Shown: piece after piece, positions 42,726 through 54,928 of the stretch
Layout: each line of letters opens with the position of its first letter
Position numbering within the stretch: the first letter of the stretch is position 1
Assembly (NCBI GenBank): GCA_030248295.1
Contig: JASANH010001093.1
Coordinates: 124,001 to 188,000 of the forward strand
Source: Mesodorylaimus sp. YZB2_4
Lineage: Eukaryota; Nematoda; Enoplea; Dorylaimida; Dorylaimidae
DNA length: 64,000 nt
Reading direction: 5' to 3'
Program-made: the position numbers and the translations under genes
Notes under the pieces: model-generated
The model's database searches: none
The model's input: the letters and a program-made list of their open reading frames with translations, nothing else
What the model was told of the DNA's origin: nothing

Positions 42726-45700
42726 ATGTTTCCTATCAAATTCAGGGCCAATTGTCCTCCCGAGTATCAACTGAATGTGCATGAAGTGCCGATTCAATTT
42801 CAAGAAATAGGTATTCATACGGGATATCGAAAGCCACGATGTTCATTCTGGCAATGCGTCATGTCCGTGTTTTGGCCCACGAATGAGACATTAAACTTCT
42901 GGTATGGCAATAATTGAAGGGTTTTTTGAAAAATTAGAGCAGCTAAAACTGAATGTTTAATTTCAGGACTCACTTTCTTCCGTTTTGGTATTTTTTTGGT
43001 AAATTTTGCGAGTTTTACAAAGACGAATCGTTCGTAACCGACTCGTATCACTGGCCATTTATGGCTTATTTGGCCACGGTATGTGCTTGGCCGATGGCCA
43101 GTTGTTTCGCACATTTATTCGGCGTAATATCGGAAGAAATTCGTCACATCTGCTTTTTCGTCGATTATGTAGCTTTGAGGTAAGACAGAACTGATTTTCG
43201 CGTGACTCGTAATTCACTCACTGCGTCAATACTCTGTGTAGGTACCAACCATATATGGGCAAGATCTGGTTGCTCAGGGTGATTTGCATGCCTTGCGCAT
43301 TTTCCCGTCATTTTAGATTGGAATTTTTGGTGGGAAAACGGGGTTTTTGTTTGTGAAAGAAACTAGGATAACTGTAATTTACTTGTTTTAACGTTATCTG
43401 AACCGTCTGATAAGTGGTAGGTGCTTAAGGCCGGGGTGTTCCTTGGCGCCCCTGTGCTCATATACGTACATACACAGTAACATAGCATCTGTCCTATCTC
43501 ATTGTTACTTGGTTTAACATTATCTGAATCAGTCGTCTAATAAGTGAGGGGCTACAACTTTTTAGCTGATCAAGCGGGTGTGTTCCTTGGCGTCCCCTGT
43601 GCCTATACGTGTAGCATAATAGCATCTGCCCTATCTCACTGCGACATTTTTTCTGATCGTGAGAGCGCCTGTTGAATTTGCGCGGTTGTCGTCACAAGCA
43701 TCAGCGCACCTGTGGAGTGGATCATAATTATGTTGCATGCGCGGGTGGGATTTTTTGTATTTATGCTATAGAAATCCTGGGAGGCCTCAGCACAAGTTGC
43801 AGGATCTATGCGTTCCCCAGGGATCAGCAGGTGTGTTGTCTGCGGCATCCCCAGCTAACGAAGATCGAATTATAATAATAGGGCGTGTTAAAGTTGTTAC
43901 CTGTTGTAGTAAGGGCTGTGATTCATGTACGAGCAAGATGGGGTAGTTTTCCCGCCATTTTTGTATTGTTTTTTTAGAGAAGAAACTAGATATTTCTCTG
44001 GTTTTTAAGAAAAATGTAATAATGGGATATTCTAGCGATAATGAAATTATCTTATTGGGGGGGGGGTTCATGAATTGTCATGTGTTTTTTTGAGGTCCTG
44101 ATGTACTGACGACTTTTAGCCGAGCTAGCCCAGGGGAATGAAGTTGTCCCCTTTCTGTATGCCCAACCATGCACCCTGGCAAGGACAATTTGATATCGGG
44201 AGAAGTGCCGGGCTGGCCATAGAACGCATTCTGCGATCTTTTGATGAAGTTGGTCGACCGTGCTTATAAATTACGTGGTGGTCTGTTGTCTGGGTGATCA
44301 GGACAAACGACTGCTATTTCTTAACATGGGGTTGTATGGCCCACTGGCATTTGACTTACCCTTAGTCTTATCTGTCGCCAGTTAGCACTGAGCGCCCGGC
44401 CAGCTGAATGGGATGTAATCAGTGGTTCTGTGTTAAGCCCATACTTTGGACTTGTCCCGATATCGGCGGGTGTTCGTGCAGGTGTGCGGTATAAGGTGTT
44501 TGCTTCTGAATGGGCCATAATAGAATCACTATAGGTTGTCAAACTTGGTTGATGTCCTGATTCCAAAATAGCCAAAGCCACGTTTTGACTAATGCAATGC
44601 CATCTAGCACGTAGGCGAACAAAACAGCTTACATGAATCCTGCCGAGTGTGGGTGAATCAGAAGATCCATTTAAATGTAGGGGGTTCAAAAATTTTCCGA
44701 ATAACATCAGAATGAAGGCAGTGTAAAGATGATAATCCTATGGACATGGAAACCTAGCCAATTAGATTGCTTGTTGTATCGGGCGTGCCATAAAGAATGA
44801 CCCTCGCAGAAATGACTAGGTTTCTTCTGAAACAGGTCAAGCTGACGCAGAATTGAATGCTGAGCACAATGGTTCATGATTTACCGCGACAACTTGCATA
44901 GTAAGGCTGGCAGAAGACAAAACATTAGAGGGTACACTCAATAATTATGGGCTGTTCGCTTGGATGAGGCGTAGACTTTCCTGATCACACAGCACTGTCA
45001 TAGCTGCCTGCAGGGGCCCCTGCAGTCCCGATCCTGACCAGGATTGACTAAATCCTGACCTCGAACGAACCCTAGTTGACGTGGGAGTGCTGACGTGGTT
45101 TCTGTTTTCAGTTGGTACAGCTTTGGTGCGGCGACTGTGTATCACGCGTACGCATTCGACGAGCTATTTTTCGATACGTGGTTCAGTCACAATTACTTGT
45201 ACGCGGCCGCTGTGGCCGCATTCGGATGCACATTCCTGGCTTGTAAGTCGCGGTTCCTCTCATCACTGAAAGCGAGGAAGTTCATTCGAGTCATCTCGTT
45301 CGTATTACCATTCGCCACGGCCAGTTTACCATTGGCCGAAAGATTGCTACGACGATCGTTCATGAAAGCTTACGCTACCGAAGATACGATCCAGTCGTTC
45401 GTCACTGACGACGAAGCTATACTTTATCACAGTCGTCAGTTCTTCTGGGCAGCAACTGGCATTCTCTTTTACGGGTTCCATATTCCCGAAGCTTTCTTTC
45501 CGGGCAAGTTCGATATAATTGGTCATTCCCATCAGATCCTGCACATTTGCGGCGTGCTAGCCACCTACAATCAACTGTGGGCCTGCTATGCCGACATGAA
45601 CAGTAGACGCCAATTGCTACGCGATTCAAACGCTTTGGATTCCGGTGGCGTTGATCTGACGTTGGTCATTGTCGTACTAGTCGCCGATTTGATGGCCGTT

Positions 45701-45769
45701 GTCATGTTCACTATCAAACTGTTCAATGAAACTGGCTTCAAAGAGCTAAGAGAGCTCAAAGACAGGTGA
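42726..45769 (+). CDS. Membrane progestin receptor-like protein (PAQR family)
   Basis: PAQR proteins are seven-helix membrane proteins with a zinc site and probable hydrolase chemistry; the PAQR5-9 branch binds steroids. Three exons, 42726-42901, 42967-43179 and 45112-45769, give 348 aa. The N-terminal helix has QEIGIHTGYRKP and NETLNFWTHFLPFWY, then helices carrying the conserved SCFAHLFG, FFVDYVALSWYSFGAA and, near the C-terminus, IIGHSHQILHICGV. These supply the Ser, Asp and His pair of the PAQR metal site. NETLNFWTH matches the mPR branch (NETINIWTH) rather than the adiponectin-receptor branch. The second intron is 1.9 kb, very long for this window, and full of repeats. Confidence 0.92.
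43381..43645 (+). repeat. Two-copy tandem duplication, about 126-138 bp units
   Basis: Unit 1 (43381-43506) and unit 2 (43507-43645) share ACTTGTTTTAACGTTATCTG / ACTTGGTTTAACATTATCTG, then GTGTTCCTTGGCG, CCCCTGTGC, ATAGCATCTG and CCTATCTCA in order. Divergence and small insertions show that it is not recent. It lies in PAQR intron 2. Confidence 0.75.
44185..44310. repeat. Decayed dispersed repeat, copy 2
   Basis: It resembles 225-335, with GGGCTGGCCATAGAACGC and ATTCTG in common. It lies in PAQR intron 2. Confidence 0.35.
45008..45075. repeat. 18-bp perfect palindrome next to a hAT-like end
   Basis: CTGCAGGGGCCCCTGCAG (45008-45025) is its own reverse complement. Just after it, CCCGATCCTGACC and CTCGAACGAACCCTAG resemble the right end of the element at 11951-12560 (GATCCCGAACGAACGCTA). 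No matching left end was found, so it may be a solo or decayed end. It lies about 40 nt before the third PAQR exon. Confidence 0.5.
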
Positions 45770-46186
45770 ACACGCACTCGGGATAGTCTGCTCCGCACTG
45801 TTTGCATAGGCTGCATACTTGATACTCACTTTTAGTCATGGACGCAATCTTGTGTAGATATGCTACTGGTCGGTAGTGGGGAGTCGTAGTGGTGCAGAGT
45901 TTTATAATGCAAGTGATGCTTTAATGCCCAGTGTCAAAGACTCCATCTTATGTTCTGGATATCTAAACGATTCGAGCGCTTGACTGGAAGGACCTGTCGA
46001 ACACAATCACATAACCTTTCTTGCGAGCCATCTCGAATGATCACAGTAATTTCTACTGGAACCACACCGTCATAGGAAAGAATATGAATACAAGGTATCC
46101 AACAGGGCCACCCCTGGGCAATAGACAAACTGGTATGTAAGTGAAACGAAATCCTATGCAAACAGTTACAAGTATTGTTATGAGCC

Positions 46187-49100
46187 TCATACTAGCGCCT
46201 TCGTCGATTGTCTGCAAGGACGACAAATTGTTGGCTTGGAGAATGCCGAGACGACTGTACCGCTGTCTGCAGCACTAGCTGGGGCGGACGATTTGCAGTC
46301 AACGCAGCGACGACAGAAAACATTGCCGCATTGCCAGCAATGATACTAGAAGAAAGATACGAATGAGTCCTTTCCTTGACTTCACTGGTATCAATGCCCT
46401 CACCTTCCTTTGCCAATGTTGGAAATGATTTGAGCAAGCCGTGCAATCCTTCGCTTGCCGTACGCTTCTCCAGTTGACTTCGATTCCACCCGCCAGTTTC
46501 GTGCCCTCCACTGGATTCACAGCCGAATGACTGTTGGCTCGGGCTTTGGACGAAGGACGGCGTCCAGCCGAGGTTGGAGTGGGCAAATCTTCGACTCCTG
46601 ATTCCGGATCGGATTGAATCTTTAAATTTCCAATCTAAAACGCACCAAAACAAGTCACGCATTTCCTAATCTTTTTCTGGTTCATCCTGGTCTTTCCAGG
46701 AAGGGTCGGTTTTTGGCCCGTTTCCCGCGGGCTAGATAGCTTGTCTAATGAGCCTATCTTTTCATCTACTAGGGTCTATCTGGGAGACAAGCCAGGCAAG
46801 CGCGCGTGAGTCGCAACTCCGCGATGTCGGCGGTTATCATGAGGGATAACAATACACAGCCCATGCCCGTGAGGAAACCCAGATTAGAAATCCTCCAGCC
46901 CCATAAGGCCTCACCTTTATCGACCCCTGATCGTGAGGGATGAAGGGTGAGTCACCCCGGCCAGGTGTGCAAGACGCAGAGAGAACTTCACCGCGTTCTC
47001 AGACGGCCAGAATTGAACCTAGGCCGATCAGTGACCAGCTCTGCTAAGCAAACTGTGCCTCACGCCCTTGACCGCTCTACACCAAGGCTGAATCGTACCT
47101 GTTGCACAGCATCCACGTTGTTCGGGTCCTCCAAAGACGACGCACCAGTGCACGATCCAGTGATCAAACTGTCGCCTGATTCGGTCGTGAAATGGCCACT
47201 GTCTTGCATAGGATACGGACTAGTCGGCGACTTGATGCTCGTCTTTCCCAAAACCCCCTTTAGCAGGTTGATTTTCTACAACAAGGATGCATGCAAAGGT
47301 CAAGACAAAGGCGCCCAACCAGCCTTCTTACCTTGGCCAATGTATCTGCAGTGTCTTCCAACGCATCCACGTGCTCTCTAAGAGTAGTGGCCAATTCTTG
47401 CAAGGATTCGCGAGGGTGAACACCAGCATCGAATCTATTGTACATAGATCGCCAGAATCTGAAGTGAGCAAACCAGACATAAGGACTCGAGTCAATCCTC
47501 TAAAAACCACCTTGCCTACCTGACGAACTGGGGTCTCAGATCAACTCGCAATACACCTTGCTGATCGCTATTGAAAATTGGATTCAGGAATTCCTCTTTT
47601 TGTTTCTCCACATATCCCCAAAACGAATACGTTCGTTGAGCCAATCTAAAAGCCGAGGAATGTCAAATTACATCTCAGCACTTCTTTTCAACTGCCAGCT
47701 AGAGTAGCCAGATTTCACAACTGCTGCACTAGAAGAGCCATTCCACCAGACCCAATTTTCAGGGATACAGTTCCAGTACACCCAATTCTTCACCTGAGAT
47801 CTACTCGATCCTTTTCGCAATTCCCCAGGAACGTTCCAAACTGACACGCGTACACATTGTCGTGCAAAATAAGCAAATATCGCTCGTTGAATTCAAAAGC
47901 CCGTGGATGTTGTTGCATTATATTCCATACGCATTCCAAAAATTGCGTGTACACAGGCGAAATCTCCTTGCCCTCCTGTTGACGGATATGAGCGCAACGA
48001 TCCGTGAATTTGTGCCCAAAACTGAGCCAATCCTTTTCGATCAGCGTCTAAACCAATAAATAAATTCACGTATAATTGGGTGACCCTGCCCAGGGCCTGC
48101 CGACCATTGCCCATCTTACTAACCTGGAATCCTTTAATTGTCCTGTAGTAAGGATCTAAGATAATCGACGCCACGCTAATTGTCTGCGGAGTACGATCCC
48201 AGCCGTCCGAGCAGTGCACAACGCAACTGATACCTTTGATAAGTGACTAAAAAAGTGCCATCTCTCTTTCCCCTTCCCCAAGTACGGAAAACCCAAATCT
48301 TACATCGGCTATGAAGACCCCGGCCTCGAGAATCGCTCGAATATGTCTTAGCCATCCACTGCTCTCCAATCCCGATAAATATGACGTCACCGAAGCGTTT
48401 CGAACCGACGAAGCTGAAAAACTTAAGACACTTACCCATGCGACTTCAACTTCACACAAAACACCCACCTTCGAGCATTTTCTGCAGACTACCCCGCATA
48501 ACATGGATGTTCTCGATACTAAGAAAATAGAACTTCATATTATTGTAATTTGCTTCATTCTCGAATCCTTTTCCAGCCGCTTTATTCGCCATGGCATTCA
48601 TCTATTGAAAAAAATGTTCCTCAAACCTTGTCCCCTGAGCCGGATGTTCCTTAATGGCTAATTGAACCCAAACACGTATCCTATGGAGGCCTAGACTCCC
48701 ACGCTGACTGGATCGCGGCTAGTAAAGCTCGCAAAAGGACCGAGAAAACGTACCTTTGGTCGAGTGTCCACCACGTACAATACATTGGAACGATTGTTCG
48801 TGCGAAGAATGTGCTCCATTAGAGTCTCGTCTTCGACGCAACGAGCGCTAAACCCGGTCAACGGCTGACTGCATCGACATATACAGGCCTGAAAAAGACA
48901 GCTCCTCGCATATTCTCATTTTGCCCAATGTGCAGTCTTACTTGATTTGGAGGATACAAATATGCGAGCACCGGTAACCGACCTCGGCTACGAAACTTGG
49001 AAGAGCCGATAAATACTTGCTTCGGCGCTGATCGAGGAACGAATAATCTTTGCGGGTACGTGTCGCAGTGCTGAAAACATTCTACGCATGCATAAACAGT

Positions 49101-50752
49101 AGAGCAAGGTCAGGATGTTCAAGGATAATTTCAAAACTTTCCCCACCAATTTTCTAAATGTAAATTTTTTGCGAAAAACTTTCTCGCTACTTTTCACGCT
49201 TGTTCGTTTTCTCTGATAATCTTAGGATTGAGAGCTGAGTATGCTTATCCGTAAGACCCAGGGTAAAACGTGCACAAGGCAGGTCCCTGACAAGCGACTG
49301 AGCCCCACCCCTTCATCTTTCATTTCCCGCCCGACCCTCCTTCGGGTCAATACCATTATCCAGAACTTCCTTTCCGCTCGAAATTTAAGCCTGTTCGCGA
49401 CTTACCGCATAGTTGATGTTGAAATCGGTCTCGGCCCACATTTCATTCGGGACACCCATCCGCGTGTAATCGTCCATCAGATTTACCACGTTCCAACCAT
49501 CGCTTTGCATAAATTCATTATTACTCGGAACGTACGAAAAAGCGTACACGTCCTCCACATTTACTAAAATACAAAACTCCCATCTCCACGATGATCCCCA
49601 CTCACAATCCTTCCATCCTTACTCGGCTGACTGATCTCGTTCAACGTGTCATACACGTCCTGGCATTCCTTATCCCGTGACATCAGGAACGACACCGACA
49701 AAAACGATTTGCAACAAATGGTCAACGAACAACCAGCGGCAGTAATCTGACCACGTTCCGCCGATCCAATATGGCTGTGCAAAATCTAAACAAAAAAGTG
49801 CCAAATATTTCCAATTACAACTGCAGCGTATTCAAATCTGCACAGCTTCAATAACCTCGGGCAATAAGAAACCCACAACCATCTTATTCGACAAAAACTA
49901 TTCTCTAAACCCGAATTCTCAGCCCCCTTGGCCAATGTCTCGACATTCTTCTGCACACCCCAAAACAACCTTGTATTCTATGCCCTCGCTCATAACGTCG
50001 AGACCCCCTCATGTCGCCCGCTTCGATTCGAAACGCTGTCGGCGGCTCGAAAGCTAGCTCGAGTACCGTGTCTGCGAGTGAGATCTGATTGATTTTACTT
50101 CACTTCGCAACTCGATGAAAAGGAGAAGCCATCTGAATGAAAAGATTTCTCTGACTAAGCTTCCAACTTCAAAATCTATGCCGCTATCGGACACAACACA
50201 AACGTCCATCCCTTCTCTTATTCCTTGTCCCTACTTTCAGGAAAAGAAAAAACCTTAAACCGGAAACCGTCCGAATACAACACAGCTCGCTGGCCACGTA
50301 AATGGATTTAATGCGCGTCCTGGGGCAATCAATAAGTAAAGCGAACGGCCAACATTCGAGTCTAACATAAGCGCTGGCTAATTGCATTCAACGGCCCCCG
50401 CGTGGTCTTTGAGCGTAAATAGAACCAAGTTCGGCTACACCACACACTGCATACCCATGTCTCCTTGCCGCTATCGTCAGCTACGAAAATTAGATGTGTC
50501 GTGGTTATGTACAGCGTGCCCAACGTCGTCTGCTTCGCATTGAACCGATCGACCAACTGCACTTTCTCCACCTAAAAAATTCAAAACTGTCTCTCGAAAT
50601 ATAATAAAATGATTTGACACACTATCGAGCCATTCCCTTTCATGCCCCTATATGGACATACTAAACTACAAGAACCTGCTTCGCTGCATCCCCCCCCATA
50701 AAAACGGTTACTATACCTTCAAAACCAAATTAGGATAGTTTTGGAGGTCCAT
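46187..50752 (-). CDS. MTMR6/7/8: Myotubularin phosphatase (MTMR6/7/8 type) with FYVE-like finger
   Basis: It dephosphorylates the D3 position of PI3P and PI(3,5)P2 on endosomes. Fifteen exons give about 727 aa. Starts of the main ones: 50752, 50571, 49785, 49552, 49070, 48888, 48601, 48413, 48246, 48047, 47645, 47458, 47275, 46634 and 46345. The PH-GRAM domain starts [20 protein letters not shown]. The phosphatase core has [53 protein letters not shown] and the active CX5R loop [12 protein letters not shown] coiled coil follows, then a Ser/Thr-rich linker and a C-terminal Cys finger ([28 protein letters not shown]) that looks like a degenerate FYVE. Vertebrate MTMR6/7/8 lack this finger. The exon 3/4 junction has two in-frame solutions. 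The gene converges with PAQR. Confidence 0.93.
47009..47046 (-). repeat. tRNA-like A and B boxes (SINE-like fragment)
   Basis: On the minus strand TAGCAGAGCTGG (47046-47035) fits the Pol III A box and GGTTCAATTCT (47019-47009) nearly fits the B box. Only 15 nt lie between them, too short for an anticodon arm plus variable loop, so this is not a functional tRNA. It lies in an MTMR intron within a stretch (about 46690-47060) of unexplained GC-richer sequence. Confidence 0.4.
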
Positions 50753-53480
50753 CTCGGTCAGTCTACTTTCTCCCAATATGCTCATACACAATGACTGAAT
50801 CCGATCAGCAATGAGTAGCCCCGATGAAATTACGTCGTTTGCATAGTCCGAGTAATCTATGTGCGAATATGATCGAGACATGTAAATTACGGAATGAGCA
50901 AAGTTCCCACGGTCTCAGAATTCGAAAGAAGGCCGACTCGAATGCTACCTTTTCAATTTCCAATTGTACCCATAAGGAAAAAGAAGCTCGACAAAGAAGG
51001 TCAATAGCCAGGCCGCACGGGCCTAGTAGACAATGCCGGTTCAACTCTCGTCCTCGTCAACGAGTTCTATCTTTCTTTTGCATAATGGATTCGTGACCGT
51101 CTCCTGTCCGTTTGATGGCCGGATGCAGGCCGCTCGTTTTCGCTGCTCAAATGGGGCAAAAAACTCAATTCAATTCTTGATCGATCGCGGACAAACCAAT
51201 GAGCTCGCTCGACCGTGCCTAAGTGCAATAAAACAACACAGCTTCATCGGCCACACGCGTATACCGACCGAGCATTTATTAAAGCTAGCGAGATATGGCA
51301 AACCTTGTCCCAACTTGGCCGTAACCCACTTGATCATTCGAGACAACCATCGTAGCCCGAATCCACCGAGATATCACTCGGCCTCCTAGGCACTGCCTGT
51401 TGCTATCAATAAAACAACGGCCGCCATTTAACTTATCACTACATCCAACTCGATCCTTTTCTTATAGTCGTTAGAGCGGCCACAAGAAAAGCAAACCCCT
51501 AAACGATCTCTCAAGCACCAGCCGTATATTCTAGTTGGTAAACGAGAAAAAAGAAAACATACATTTGAAAAAGGAAAAACCCACATTTCTCGTAACTGAC
51601 CAATGCAAAACGACCAGTTTCTCCGAGCTCATTCTCGAAAAGCCTTCATTTCGGAGGCGGCGGCGAGAAGACACGCCTTTCCTATCTTTCTACTTTAGCG
51701 ACGAGAAAGCTCGACCAACACCATTACAAGCCCTATTCTTAACATACCCACAATGAACAGCCACAAGGAGGCGTAAAATCGTAAAACGGCGCCTAGCCAA
51801 GTCGTCTATGGCGGCCCGAGGGAATACGTCCTTCCAGTGCGTAAAAGGAAAAGGATGTGCCCTTGAAAAGAAACGTCCAGTTTTCCCAACAGTGATAAAC
51901 GACACCTATTTTATGTTTTTGCGGATCAAACGCAGCACAAGACCAAATTGATCTGGACGACCATGGGAAAGACAGACTTGCACGACGATGCGTTGAACGT
52001 GTTACATAACAATGGCTTCCACCGCCCCTATGGACATTGAACACCAATATTGAGTTGCAAAGAACGGAAACGAACGCCCTTGTCCTTAGCTGCAGTAATG
52101 ATTCGGCAGCTAGCCGCAAAGGCCATCAAGGTTAAAACTTTGCGAAAATGACTCAGTCGCTGAAAGAAAATTACAAAAATGTGTGCTTTACACAGCAGGT
52201 GTGAATGGCGATTCAGTAAAAAAGGCTACTGTATAAGTAGAATACAGCCTAGTGAGTATCTTGTTTTAAAGAGGTGAGCATGATTGATAAGCACTTGCGC
52301 CTGCTTCGAGCCAGACCTCCCTCATCGGCCACACCTATACCTATTTATAGCGCAAACAACTCATTGCAGACAAGAGTGATAGATGACAAGATGACAAGAG
52401 TGCTACTGTACTTTACCTTCGGAATCTTGATGCAGTCCAAACGCATTTTCCGTTAACTGAGGAAATTCGCCAGAAACTTCTTGAGGATACCCTACAGTAT
52501 TCGATATAACCGAACGATAAGGCGATTGATCTTCAAGGAAGATTTTCTACAATAAAAACTAAAATCTAAACATGATGAAATATACATGTTTCCAGCTGGG
52601 GCATCGGCTGGAGACTTGAGACTGGGCCGGGAAATGCAGGCAGGAACGTACGGGAGCATATAAACAATAACGCGCTGGATGTAGTAACTAGCACGAGCAA
52701 GGCAATGCACGAGACGGATCCCCCAGTAACCAGTCAAGATAATCAGGTCAGAAATACGGCTTCAAGGGAGACGAGACACATGGTCAAGATCTTTGCTAAA
52801 TAACTTTTCACCAAAACAGAAAACTTGCCTTTCCAGACTTTTCGCGGACAAATGTTATAAAGAAATCGTCTAATTCGCAGAACGCATTGCTTTGTTGCTG
52901 ATCTCACTCAGTAAAGTAGTTTTATTACCATTTCCGGCCTAGATAATTATCACAATCCGTTAATTACAGCGGGTGCTCCACGAGACCAAATTTAATTTTT
53001 TCCTGCGAATCGAACATTTTTGAAACGCACAATTAAAAATTAAATTGAGTTCAGATTCAGAAAAAATGGTAGGCTTTAGGCTAGATGTTAAACTTTTCTT
53101 GAATTTTAGATTGAAATTTTAGTTTTCTTAGAATTTCTTGAACAAATAGAAGAAAAATGGACTTCAAGTTGGAAGAAACTCGGAAGCTAAAACTTAAGTT
53201 TACCAAAAATTGCTTCTGGGCCGCTTGCGCGCATTGCTTTCCTGCTTCGTCGATGATCGATCTGTCTGTCCGCTCCTGATCAGTGTGATTTATCAAATTT
53301 TTTCGAAAAAAACTTGACGAAAACGATAAAGATTCTAAAACGGTAAGTGCCAGTTACTTCTTAGTTGGTTTATTCGCGTTTCGAAGGCTATTAGCCCATG
53401 TCGTCCTAGTGTATATTGCGAGCCTACGCCGAAATTTTCGTGCCTAGCTTTTGTTTTTATGCAAAACCTTTGATTTGCAG
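50753..53480 (-). other. Gene-free stretch upstream of MTMR and NDUFA8
   Basis: No coding exon, RNA gene or repeat array is convincing here. From about 50760 to 52100 the plus strand is A/C-rich, so the minus strand, which is the MTMR sense strand, is T/G-rich, like the leader of TMEM198. It probably contains the MTMR promoter and 5'-UTR intron, and, at its right end, the NDUFA8 promoter. Confidence 0.45.
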
Positions 53481-54432
53481 ATGGCCTGTCAAGGTGCGAT
53501 GACCAATGCGGTCGAACTGCCGACCCCAGAAGAAATAGCGGTACCGCAAGAACTAACACTTCCGGCGGTTGTCTTAAAGGCAGGGTCGTATCACATGGGG
53601 AAATACTGCGATCGTCACATGAAGGTATCCTACCTATATTCTGGTCCGACCATCATTTTTGAATTGCTTTGCATGATCGCCTATTTCAGGAATTTATTTT
53701 ATGCCGCAATGAAACTGCAGATCCCCGCAAATGTTTGAAAGAAGGCAGCGAACTGACGGCTTGTGGTGTAGATTTCTTTCAAAAAGTAAAACAATTATGC
53801 CGGCAAGAATTCGAAGATTACTTGTACTGCGTCGATGTCAAGCAAAAGCGATATGCTGGCTCGTTGCGTTGGTAAGTAGAATATGTCGGCTAACATCGAA
53901 GCATGCAGAGCGAGCAGAAAGAATCAGTGGCTTTTGTGTAGTTTGGGAGGGCAGCACAAATTTTTGTGACCGGATGGAGGTTCCGAGTATATGAATTAGC
54001 TCGTTTGAGGTTGGCTCATGGTATCTGCTTTTTTGTCACGGGTTGCCCAACTAGACCGCCCATTTCTAGACAATGAGGGTGCTAAATCGGCCATTTCAAG
54101 TCCCCCATTGGTCCTCTCTTGCAGGTCCTTTTGTTCCCTCGTCGATGTCCATTTTTGATACCGTGTTTGACCATGAGCATTGCAGGTGCCGTAAACCACA
54201 GCGCATTTTCGATAAGTGCGCTTTGGATAAACTGGAAATCGAACGGCCTCCGATCGGTTACTTCTCGGTACCTCGAATTCACGAATCGGATCGACCACGT
54301 CCTCCGCCACCAAAGGTTCGCGATTACAAGGCCGAGGCTGAAAAATTCGTCAGCCAACTGCCAGAAGATTATCCAATCGCTGAAGATTACAAACGTTATT
54401 CGAGCGGTTATCAAAATAACTATTATTCTTAG
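53481..54432 (+). CDS. NDUFA8: NDUFA8, complex I CHCH subunit
   Basis: NDUFA8 is an accessory subunit of mitochondrial complex I, imported into the intermembrane space by MIA40. Three exons, 53481-53624, 53690-53871 and 54186-54432, give 190 aa (human 172). All four CX9C motifs are seen: CDRHMKEFILC, CLKEGSELTAC, CRQEFEDYLYC and CRKPQRIFDKC. Conserved family segments include VELPTPEEI and KCALDKLEIERPP. The ATG follows a splice acceptor directly (GATTTGCAG/ATG), so a 5'-UTR intron or trans-splicing is implied. MTNAVELPTP seven codons in is an alternative start. The C-terminal tail is Pro- and Tyr-rich and a little longer than in vertebrates. Confidence 0.95.
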
Positions 54433-54928
54433 TCTGTGCCATACCAGGTTAGCCCCATGTCAGGCTGAGCGGGCCACAACTACAGTACAGTACAGTACAT
54501 AGAGCATAGGTAATTTGGGTGTGTGGGTATGCGTTCAAGGCCCTTGCAAGTGTTTGTAGTAGTCAGTAAACTGCCACTAATGTGACCCCAATCCCAGTTA
54601 TCTAACCGGGCCTTTATGCAAGCAATACCATACATACAGGGCACGTAATGCAATCATGTCGTTTTTCAACAAAAAAACAAAAACATCTCCCACAAACATG
54701 GACCATATTTATAGTCCAACTTCAAAAACAAAAATTTCAAATTAACGAAAAACAAACACCGCGTTTAACGACGATAACATAATCACCGAAAAAAGGATTA
54801 CAATAGATTTGCTACCAGGTGAACGGATATTTCAAGAACCAGACTAATGAGACTTGACTGCGCCATGATTTCCATGCCCAAACTAACCAGTTGCAGAACT
54901 GTTTTTCCTGCCCTAACATTGCTCCCTT

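Noticed and set aside
819-44066. G homopolymers at 819-830, 35225-35240 and 44057-44066 as G-quadruplex sites
   Set aside because: They are simple runs in introns with no conserved loops; run length may also reflect sequencing error.
46840-47060. Possible complete tRNA gene
   Set aside because: A and B boxes are only 15 nt apart, so no anticodon stem can form.
54481-54500. ACAGT-type short tandem repeat after NDUFA8
   Set aside because: Only about four units; ordinary microsatellite with no feature attached.
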